This document shows positions 1-6,394 of a stretch of DNA of 64,000 nucleotides, piece after piece. The DNA comes from Tridacna crocea (taxonomy: Eukaryota > Mollusca > Bivalvia > Cardiida > Cardiidae): contig OX031065.1 of assembly GCA_943736015.1 (NCBI GenBank), positions 23,512,427 through 23,576,426 on the forward strand, in the 5' to 3' direction. Position 1 is the first letter of the stretch. Every line of letters begins with the position of its first letter. Under the pieces are notes generated by a model. It searched no databases and was not told the DNA's origin. It saw only the letters and a program-made list of their open reading frames with translations. Position numbers and translations under genes: made by a program.

Positions 1-44
1 GTTTTTGCGCAGCAGTTAAACCTAACATTGACTTTTGACTCGCA

Positions 45-63
45 AGGTCACCAAAATTGACCC
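45..63. promoter_or_regulatory. Inverted AGGTCA / TGACCC pair (representative)
   Basis: AGGTCA at 45-50 and TGACCC at 58-63 form an inverted pair with a 7-base spacer. Nuclear receptors bind AGGTCA half-sites, but a 7-base inverted spacing is not their standard arrangement. It is present at the same phase in every unit. Confidence 0.25.
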
Positions 64-99
64 TGGTAAGAAAACAGGGAAACATTCGGTTTACCTTTC

Positions 100-255
100 T
101 TTGATTTGTGCAACAGGTAGCAGTTGCCTCCGAAAGTGTCCGAGTTGATTTTACAATTTTATGCGCAGCACGTAACCATCACGTATGGGGGACATAGTCA
201 TCGTAACCAAATCAATGGCCCTAGTGAGAGAAAACGAAAAAGAAAAATCCCTATG
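100..255 (+). repeat. Diverged subrepeat A0 (unit 1)
   Basis: It begins TTTGATTTGTG and carries CAGTTGCCTCCGAAAG and ATAGTCATCGTAACC. These are diverged counterparts of motifs in the following subrepeats. At about 156 bp it is shorter than its neighbours. The CpG at phase 235 that is mutated in five units lies here. A yet more degraded relative seems to precede it, since the unit end has GCAACAGCAACCCGTTGCTT. Confidence 0.6.
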
Positions 256-439
256 ATTGACTTGAATGACAGACCTGTCGTCTGCTACAAAATGTTCCAT
301 AAGTCCATGTTTCATGTTTTCGCGGATGCGTAAATGGAACCTATGAGACGGTAGTCAACGTAAATGGTTTGTTGCCATGGTATAAAGACAACGGAGGGGA
401 AAAAAAAAAAAAAAAATGTCGGAAATTTTGTTCCCTACA
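256..439 (+). repeat. Diverged subrepeat A1 with variable A tract (unit 1)
   Basis: It shares TTGACTT, GTCGTCTGC, AAATGTTCC, TTCGCGGAT, GACGGTAGTC and GGTATAAAG, in order, with A2. The A tract (400-416) is an expansion of the GAGAAAAAA seen at the same place in A2. It ranges from 14 to 18 among units and causes most unit-length differences. Confidence 0.8.
381..387 (+). promoter_or_regulatory. TATAAAG in subrepeat A1 (representative)
   Basis: GGTATAAAGA is a good TATA-box match on the plus strand, about 13 bases before the A tract. It recurs in each unit at this phase. No initiator or downstream reading frame supports promoter use. Confidence 0.2.
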
Positions 440-615
440 TTTGACTTAAGAAACATGTGTCGTCTGCCACGAAATGTTCCCTGAGTCGATTTTTCATGTT
501 TTTCGCGGATACGTAAGTGGCACCTATGAGAGACGGTAGTCTACGTAAATGGGTATGTCGTCACGGTATAAAGAGATTGGAGAGAAAAAATATATTAGAA
601 ATTTAGTTCTCTTTG
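440..615 (+). repeat. Diverged subrepeat A2 (unit 1)
   Basis: It aligns with A1 over its whole length. GACGGTAGTC and TATAAAG recur about 185 bp after their A1 positions. It holds the phase-461 CpG, the trimer marker. Confidence 0.8.
567..573 (+). promoter_or_regulatory. TATAAAG in subrepeat A2 (representative)
   Basis: This is the paralogous copy of the A1 TATAAAG, 186 bp downstream. It has the same limits: a motif match only. Confidence 0.2.
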
Positions 616-791
616 TTTGACTTATGCAGTTGCTACTGAAAGAGTCTTCAGTCTTTTTTTAGCCACTTGTCACATTATTTCCTGGTGTTTTCGCATGTGC
701 GTAACTGGCACGTATGAAACGGTAGTCAATGTAACTGGGTTTCCTGTTGCGGTTTGAAGAGATTAGAAGAATTACGCTTCAATGCCCTTTG
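616..791 (+). repeat. Diverged subrepeat A3 (unit 1)
   Basis: It aligns with A2 through TTTGACTTATG, TTTTCGCATGTGCGTAA and GGTAGTCAATGTAA. The TATAAAG of A1 and A2 is degraded to TTTGAAG. A 47-base segment at 630-676 recurs at 816-862 with one mismatch, 186 bp away. Confidence 0.8.
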
Positions 792-886
792 TTTGATTCA
801 TGCAATAGGAATCAATTGCTACTGAAAGAGTATTCAGTCTTTTTTTAGCCACTTGTCACATTCATTTCTGGGTTTTTTGCACTGTA
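792..886 (+). repeat. Truncated diverged subrepeat A4 (unit 1)
   Basis: It copies the first half of A3, including the 47-base near-identical segment at 816-862, then fades out near 886. Where A3 has TTTTCGCATGTGCGTA, A4 has TTTTTTGCACTGTA, so its CpGs are gone. Confidence 0.75.
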
Positions 887-931
887 CATTGATCATTTTG
901 GCTTATTCAATGTGCAGAATTTAATGTGGTC

Positions 932-938
932 TGAGTCA
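932..938. promoter_or_regulatory. AP-1 type TGAGTCA (representative)
   Basis: A perfect TGAGTCA palindrome occurs once per unit within the CpG-free segment. It is known as the consensus site for Fos/Jun-type bZIP dimers. Function here is untested. Confidence 0.3.
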
Positions 939-973
939 GAAAATCTAATTAAGGGATAAAGGGGCATCAAGGG

Positions 974-979
974 TTTATT
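974..979 (-). promoter_or_regulatory. Minus-strand AATAAA (representative)
   Basis: TTTATT on the plus strand gives a canonical AATAAA poly(A) hexamer on the minus strand. It lies about 200 bases downstream of the minus-strand CCAAT/TATA-like module. I found no plus-strand AATAAA in the unit. No clear GU-rich downstream element is visible. Confidence 0.3.
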
Positions 980-982
980 TCA

Positions 983-1007
983 AGGGAAGTAACTCTTGCA
1001 GGGGGGG
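983..1007 (+). other. GGGAAGTAACTC motif and variable G tract (representative)
   Basis: GGGAAGTAACTCTTGCA is followed by a G tract (1001-1007) that is 7 in most units, 8 in units 25, 28, 31 and 39, and 9 in unit 40. Motifs of the GGGAAGTAACTC kind recur, to my recollection, in dispersed repeats of mollusc genomes. This might be the end of an old mobile element. Confidence 0.4.
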
Positions 1008-1013
1008 CTTGAA

Positions 1014-1032
1014 AAGACCAAAACAAGGTCTT
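1014..1032. other. Small inverted repeat AAGACC/GGTCTT
   Basis: A perfect 6-bp stem (1014-1019 with 1027-1032) around the loop AAAACAA. It is unchanged in all units I read. Stems this short are common by chance. Confidence 0.3.
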
Positions 1033-1100
1033 CTGCCACCCTGTTCTCTTAAATTTTGGCCCTTTTTCAGTGAAATCTGGCATGTGTGGATGGTGCATGC

Positions 1101-1115
1101 CTGGCAGTTTGCCAA
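1101..1115. promoter_or_regulatory. Perfect NFI palindrome (representative)
   Basis: CTGGCAGTTTGCCAA matches the full Nuclear Factor I consensus YTGGCANNNTGCCAR at every fixed position. It occurs once per unit, about 40 bp downstream (on the minus strand) of the CATAAAAG TATA-like element. Confidence 0.5.
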
Positions 1116-1153
1116 GGACTGCACAGCAGCCTTCAAAGGAGACTTTAAATCCA

Positions 1154-1196
1154 CTTTTATGCCGTTTTTTGTTCACTGTTTTCTATTGATATATTA
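1154..1196 (-). promoter_or_regulatory. Minus-strand TATA-like elements (representative)
   Basis: On the minus strand, TAATATATCA lies at 1196-1187 and CATAAAAG at 1161-1154. They are about 35 and 70 bases downstream of the nearest CCAAT box. Either spacing would suit a CCAAT-TATA promoter. Neither is a perfect TATAAA. Confidence 0.3.
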
Positions 1197-1197
1197 G

Positions 1198-1208
1198 GGC
1201 GCCATTTT
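1198..1208 (-). promoter_or_regulatory. YY1-like AAAATGGCGCC (representative)
   Basis: On the minus strand this fits the YY1-type pattern AANATGGCGNC. It sits between the CCAAT array and the TATA-like elements. Its GGCGCC is the first CpG-containing hexamer after the CpG-free segment. Confidence 0.35.
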
Positions 1209-1225
1209 GAAGTAATTTTCAAGCT

Positions 1226-1332
1226 CTCTGATTGGCTGATTGGGCCCAGCTTTGAATTTCTCGAAGCCTCTGATTGGCTGACTGGGCCCAGCTTTGAATT
1301 TCTCGAAGCCTCTGATTGGCTGACTGGGCCCC
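1226..1332 (-). repeat. 42-bp CCAAT minisatellite, 2.5 copies (representative)
   Basis: Copies start at 1226, 1268 and 1310; the third is truncated at 1332. Each contains CTGATTGGCTG, which is CAGCCAATCAG on the minus strand, a full-strength NF-Y box with its flanks. The first copy has a second CCAAT nine bases away. The 42-bp period is four DNA helical turns, so the boxes face the same side. Seven units have 1.5 copies and 32 have 2.5, giving 110 CAGCCAATCAG boxes in the 39 complete units. Confidence 0.9.
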
Positions 1333-1620
1333 ATGCTGATTTCCTTATTAACCTTTTACCACACAATGACGCCTTTTTACACACCCGAAAGAGAAAGCTT
1401 TTGAAAATAATCTGAGAAAAGGAGACAATGCAGGTTACCAGCATTTTCTCCTTTTCCCACAATGTTTTCTACCCTATCGAAGAAAAAATGGATTATTGCT
1501 TATTCTTACGTCTTATTGTATCTTTATGGCCTATTTTCAAATTCTTCAAACTAGAACAAGATTTTTTTTTTTAACTGGAAAAAGTTTCCGCAACAGCAAC
1601 CCGTTGCTTCTGAATTCTAT
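1333..1620 (+). other. Unit tail: AT-rich linker with T tract (representative)
   Basis: Apart from the hairpin, this stretch is AT-rich with no recognisable gene. It has a T tract at 1562-1572 (11 T; 10 in unit 36; last T replaced by G in units 3 and 17) and a short GGAAA-AAG-TTTCC inverted repeat after it. It ends in the single GAATTC. Confidence 0.6.
1416..1456. other. Hairpin, 16-bp stem with one mismatch (representative)
   Basis: GAAAAGGAGACAATGC (1416-1431) pairs with GCATTTTCTCCTTTTC (1441-1456) around the nine-base loop AGGTTACCA. The only mismatch is C1426 opposite T1446. It is present in every complete unit. In units 3 and 17 the mismatched C is A and the stem is perfect. There is no terminator-like U tract directly after it. 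Confidence 0.8.
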
Positions 1621-3198
1621 GTTTTTGCGCAGCAGTTAAACCTAACATTGACTTTTGACTCGCAAGGTCACCAAAATTGACCCTGGTAAGAAAACAGGGA
1701 AACATTCGGTTTACCTTTCTTTGATTTGTGCAACAGGTAGCAGTTGCCTCCGAAAGTGTCCGAGTTGATTTTACAATTTTATGCGCAGCACGTAACCATC
1801 ACGTATGGGGGACATAGTCATCGTAACCAAATCAATGGCCCTAGTGAGAGAAAACGAAAAAGAAAAATCCCTATGATTGACTTGAATGACAGACCTGTCG
1901 TCTGCTACAAAATGTTCCATAAGTCCATGTTTCATGTTTTCGCGGATGCGTAAATGGAACCTATGAGACGGTAGTCAACGTAAATGGTTTGTTGCCATGG
2001 TATAAAGACAACGGAGGGGAAAAAAAAAAAAAAAAATGTCGGAAATTTTGTTCCCTACATTTGACTTAAGAAACATGTGTCGTCTGCCACGAAATGTTCC
2101 CTGAGTCGATTTTTCATGTTTTTCGCGGATACGTAAGTGGCACCTATGAGAGACGGTAGTCTACGTAAATGGGTATGTCGTCACGGTATAAAGAGATTGG
2201 AGAGAAAAAATATATTAGAAATTTAGTTCTCTTTGTTTGACTTATGCAGTTGCTACTGAAAGAGTCTTCAGTCTTTTTTTAGCCACTTGTCACATTATTT
2301 CCTGGTGTTTTCGCATGTGCGTAACTGGCACGTATGAAACGGTAGTCAATGTAACTGGGTTTCCTGTTGCGGTTTGAAGAGATTAGAAGAATTACGCTTC
2401 AATGCCCTTTGTTTGATTCATGCAATAGGAATCAATTGCTACTGAAAGAGTATTCAGTCTTTTTTTAGCCACTTGTCACATTCATTTCTGGGTTTTTTGC
2501 ACTGTACATTGATCATTTTGGCTTATTCAATGTGCAGAATTTAATGTGGTCTGAGTCAGAAAATCTAATTAAGGGATAAAGGGGCATCAAGGGTTTATTT
2601 CAAGGGAAGTAACTCTTGCAGGGGGGGCTTGAAAAGACCAAAACAAGGTCTTCTGCCACCCTGTTCTCTTAAATTTTGGCCCTTTTTCAGTGAAATCTGG
2701 CATGTGTGGATGGTGCATGCCTGGCAGTTTGCCAAGGACTGCACAGCAGCCTTCAAAGGAGACTTTAAATCCACTTTTATGCCGTTTTTTGTTCACTGTT
2801 TTCTATTGATATATTAGGGCGCCATTTTGAAGTAATTTTCAAGCTCTCTGATTGGCTGATTGGGCCCAGCTTTGAATTTCTCGAAGCCTCTGATTGGCTG
2901 ACTGGGCCCCATGCTGATTTCCTTATTAACCTTTTACCACACAATGACGCCTTTTTACACACCCGAAAGAGAAAGCTTTTGAAAATAATCTGAGAAAAGG
3001 AGACAATGCAGGTTACCAGCATTTTCTCCTTTTCCCACAATGTTTTCTACCCTATCGAAGAAAAAATGGATTATTGCTTATTCTTACGTCTTATTGTATC
3101 TTTATGGCCTATTTTCAAATTCTTCAAACTAGAACAAGATTTTTTTTTTTAACTGGAAAAAGTTTCCGCAACAGCAACCCGTTGCTTCTGAATTCTAT
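1621..3198 (+). repeat. Unit 2, short unit (1578 bp)
   Basis: It carries only 1.5 copies of the 42-bp CCAAT element (2846-2910), so it has two NF-Y boxes instead of three. The hairpin is at 2994-3034. It is the first member of a short-short pair with unit 3. It otherwise matches unit 1. Confidence 0.97.
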
Positions 3199-4775
3199 GT
3201 TTTTGCGCAGCAGTTAAACCTAACATTGACTTTTGACTCGCAAGGTCACCAAAATTGACCCTGGTAAGAAAACAGGGAAACATTCGGTTTACCTTTCTTT
3301 GATTTGTGCAACAGGTAGCAGTTGCCTCCGAAAGTGTCCGAGTTGATTTTACAATTTTATGCGCAGCACGTAACCATCACGTATGGGGGACATAGTCATC
3401 GTAACCAAATCAATGGCCCTAGTGAGAGAAAACGAAAAAGAAAAATCCCTATGATTGACTTGAATGACAGACCTGTCGTCTGCTACAAAATGTTCCATAA
3501 GTCCATGTTTCATGTTTTCGCGGATGCGTAAATGGAACCTATGAGACGGTAGTCAACGTAAATGGTTTGTTGCCATGGTATAAAGACAACGGAGGGGAAA
3601 AAAAAAAAAAAAATGTCGGAAATTTTGTTCCCTACATTTGACTTAAGAAACATGTGTCGTCTGCCACGAAATGTTCCCTGAGTCGATTTTTCATGTTTTT
3701 CGCGGATACGTAAGTGGCACCTATGAGAGACGGTAGTCTACGTAAATGGGTATGTCGTCACGGTATAAAGAGATTGGAGAGAAAAAATATATTAGAAATT
3801 TAGTTCTCTTTGTTTGACTTATGCAGTTGCTACTGAAAGAGTCTTCAGTCTTTTTTTAGCCACTTGTCACATTATTTCCTGGTGTTTTCGCATGTGCGTA
3901 ACTGGCACGTATGAAACGGTAGTCAATGTAACTGGGTTTCCTGTTGCGGTTTGAAGAGATTAGAAGAATTACGCTTCAATGCCCTTTGTTTGATTCATGC
4001 AATAGGAATCAATTGCTACTGAAAGAGTATTCAGTCTTTTTTTAGCCACTTGTCACATTCATTTCTGGGTTTTTTGCACTGTACATTGATCATTTTGGCT
4101 TATTCAATGTGCAGAATTTAATGTGGTCTGAGTCAGAAAATCTAATTAAGGGATAAAGGGGCATCAAGGGTTTATTTCAAGGGAAGTAACTCTTGCAGGG
4201 GGGGCTTGAAAAGACCAAAACAAGGTCTTCTGCCACCCTGTTCTCTTAAATTTTGGCCCTTTTTCAGTGAAATCTGGCATGTGTGGATGGTGCATGCCTG
4301 GCAGTTTGCCAAGGACTGCACAGCAGCCTTCAAAGGAGACTTTAAATCCACTTTTATGCCGTTTTTTGTTCACTGTTTTCTATTGATATATTAGGGCGCC
4401 ATTTTGAAGTAATTTTCAAGCTCTCTGATTGGCTGATTGGGCCCAGCTTTGAATTTCTCGAAGCCTCTGATTGGCTGACTGGGCCCCATGCTGATTTCCT
4501 TATTAACCTTTTACCACACAATGACGCCTTTTTACACACCCGAAAGAGAAAGCTTTTGAAAATAATCTGAGAAAAGGAGAAAATGCAGGTTACCAGCATT
4601 TTCTCCTTTTCCCACAATGTTTTCTACCCTATCGAAGAAAAAATGGATTATTGCTTATTCTTACGTCTTATTGTATCTTTATGGCCTATTTTCAAATTCT
4701 TCAAACTAGAACAAGATTTTTTTTTTGAACTGGAAAAAGTTTCCGCAACAGCAACCCGTTGCTTCTGAATTCTAT
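3199..4775 (+). repeat. Unit 3, short unit with perfect hairpin (1577 bp)
   Basis: The 42-bp element is present in 1.5 copies (4423-4487). Two private variants are shared only with unit 17: A at 4581, which makes the hairpin stem perfect (4571-4611), and G at 4727, which replaces the last T of the T tract. The A tract is 16. Confidence 0.97.
4571..4611. other. Perfect hairpin in unit 3
   Basis: The stem GAAAAGGAGAAAATGC pairs with GCATTTTCTCCTTTTC without mismatch around AGGTTACCA. It differs from the usual hairpin by A at 4581. Confidence 0.85.
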
Positions 4776-6394
4776 GTTTTTGCGCAGCAGTTAAACCTAA
4801 CATTGACTTTTGACTCGCAAGGTCACCAAAATTGACCCTGGTAAGAAAACAGGGAAACATTCGGTTTACCTTTCTTTGATTTGTGCAACAGGTAGCAGTT
4901 GCCTCCGAAAGTGTCCGAGTTGATTTTACAATTTTATGCGCAGCACGTAACCATCACGTATGGGGGACATAGTCATCGTAACCAAATCAATGGCCCTAGT
5001 GAGAGAAAACGAAAAAGAAAAATCCCTATGATTGACTTGAATGACAGACCTGTCGTCTGCTACAAAATGTTCCATAAGTCCATGTTTCATGTTTTCGCGG
5101 ATGCGTAAATGGAACCTATGAGACGGTAGTCAACGTAAATGGTTTGTTGCCATGGTATAAAGACAACGGAGGGGAAAAAAAAAAAAAAAATGTCGGAAAT
5201 TTTGTTCCCTACATTTGACTTAAGAAACATGTGTCGTCTGCCACGAAATGTTCCCTGAGTCGATTTTTCATGTTTTTCGCGGATACGTAAGTGGCACCTA
5301 TGAGAGACGGTAGTCTACGTAAATGGGTATGTCGTCACGGTATAAAGAGATTGGAGAGAAAAAATATATTAGAAATTTAGTTCTCTTTGTTTGACTTATG
5401 CAGTTGCTACTGAAAGAGTCTTCAGTCTTTTTTTAGCCACTTGTCACATTATTTCCTGGTGTTTTCGCATGTGCGTAACTGGCACGTATGAAACGGTAGT
5501 CAATGTAACTGGGTTTCCTGTTGCGGTTTGAAGAGATTAGAAGAATTACGCTTCAATGCCCTTTGTTTGATTCATGCAATAGGAATCAATTGCTACTGAA
5601 AGAGTATTCAGTCTTTTTTTAGCCACTTGTCACATTCATTTCTGGGTTTTTTGCACTGTACATTGATCATTTTGGCTTATTCAATGTGCAGAATTTAATG
5701 TGGTCTGAGTCAGAAAATCTAATTAAGGGATAAAGGGGCATCAAGGGTTTATTTCAAGGGAAGTAACTCTTGCAGGGGGGGCTTGAAAAGACCAAAACAA
5801 GGTCTTCTGCCACCCTGTTCTCTTAAATTTTGGCCCTTTTTCAGTGAAATCTGGCATGTGTGGATGGTGCATGCCTGGCAGTTTGCCAAGGACTGCACAG
5901 CAGCCTTCAAAGGAGACTTTAAATCCACTTTTATGCCGTTTTTTGTTCACTGTTTTCTATTGATATATTAGGGCGCCATTTTGAAGTAATTTTCAAGCTC
6001 TCTGATTGGCTGATTGGGCCCAGCTTTGAATTTCTCGAAGCCTCTGATTGGCTGACTGGGCCCAGCTTTGAATTTCTCGAAGCCTCTGATTGGCTGACTG
6101 GGCCCCATGCTGATTTCCTTATTAACCTTTTACCACACAATGACGCCTTTTTACACACCCGAAAGAGAAAGCTTTTGAAAATAATCTGAGAAAAGGAGAC
6201 AATGCAGGTTACCAGCATTTTCTCCTTTTCCCACAATGTTTTCTACCCTATCGAAGAAAAAATGGATTATTGCTTATTCTTACGTCTTATTGTATCTTTA
6301 TGGCCTATTTTCAAATTCTTCAAACTAGAACAAGATTTTTTTTTTTAACTGGAAAAAGTTTCCGCAACAGCAACCCGTTGCTTCTGAATTCTAT
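4776..6394 (+). repeat. Unit 4, long unit (1619 bp)
   Basis: Consensus sequence with A tract 16. CCAAT minisatellite at 6000-6106 (2.5 copies), hairpin at 6190-6230. Confidence 0.97.

Larger units (their letters stand above)
777..1162 (+). other. CpG-free segment of the unit (representative)
   Basis: No CG dinucleotide occurs in these 386 bases, although the preceding 776 bases contain about 34. The segment is instead rich in TG and CA (for example CATGTGTGGATGGTGCATG). It spans subrepeat A4 and the unrelated sequence that follows. The pattern fits old methylated DNA that lost its CpGs, possibly a former transposon or other sequence joined to the subrepeats. Confidence 0.7.
1157..1444 (-). 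other. ATG-initiated minus-strand frame, 95 codons, probably non-coding
   Basis: From ATG at 1444 this frame runs to 1157. Its N-terminus is fairly hydrophobic (MLVTCIVSFSQIIFKSFLF), and it holds a 14-residue repeat (PVSQSEASRNSKLG) encoded by the 42-bp element. It stays open in all 39 units, since 42 bp is a multiple of three. Variants are mild: Val to Phe in units 3 and 17, Val to Met in unit 33, Gln to Glu in unit 15. I recognise no domain. Homogenisation alone can keep a frame open, and the CCAAT boxes lie inside it. Probably spurious. Confidence 0.12.
1..1620 (+). repeat. Unit 1, reference long unit (1620 bp)
   Basis: This unit is used as the reference for phases. It has an A tract of 17, a G tract of 7, a T tract of 11 and 2.5 copies of the 42-bp CCAAT element. 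It has C at phase 235 and C at phase 1426. Both are the majority states in the array. Confidence 0.98.

Noticed and set aside
124-333. A 69-codon plus-strand frame repeated in most units, with a basic KRKRK stretch
   Set aside because: It starts at TTG, not ATG, and lies across the A0/A1 subrepeat boundary. It is stopped by the phase-235 T in units 6, 9, 14, 16 and 20. No recognisable domain.
400-416. A tract read as the poly(A) tail of a retroposon
   Set aside because: The sister subrepeat A2 has GAGAAAAAAT at the same place, so the tract is an in-place expansion. I see no target-site duplication.
967-1176. A 69-codon minus-strand frame repeated in most units
   Set aside because: It starts at GTG, its C-terminus is shifted by the variable G tract in units 25, 28, 31 and 39, and its end overlaps the AATAAA. 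It shows no sign of coding selection.
1009-1197. A 62-codon plus-strand frame
   Set aside because: TTG start, antisense to the previous frame. An accident of composition.
1192-1200. Telomeric repeat
   Set aside because: A single TTAGGG occurs per unit. It is never in tandem.
1226-1332. Histone gene cluster, suggested by repeated CAGCCAATCAG boxes
   Set aside because: Such boxes are known in histone promoters, but no histone coding sequence or 3' histone stem-loop is present in either direction.
1-1620. Hammerhead ribozyme, known from some animal satellites
   Set aside because: I found no CTGATGA core with a matching GAAA on either strand.
1-1620. CENP-B box
   Set aside because: The TTCG-containing sites (around 85, 320 and 502) lack the required A and CGGG positions of the NTTCGNNNNANNCGGGN pattern.
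4648-4860. A 70-codon minus-strand ATG frame in units 3 and 17
   Set aside because: It is opened only by the T-tract T to G change in these two units and closed in the others.
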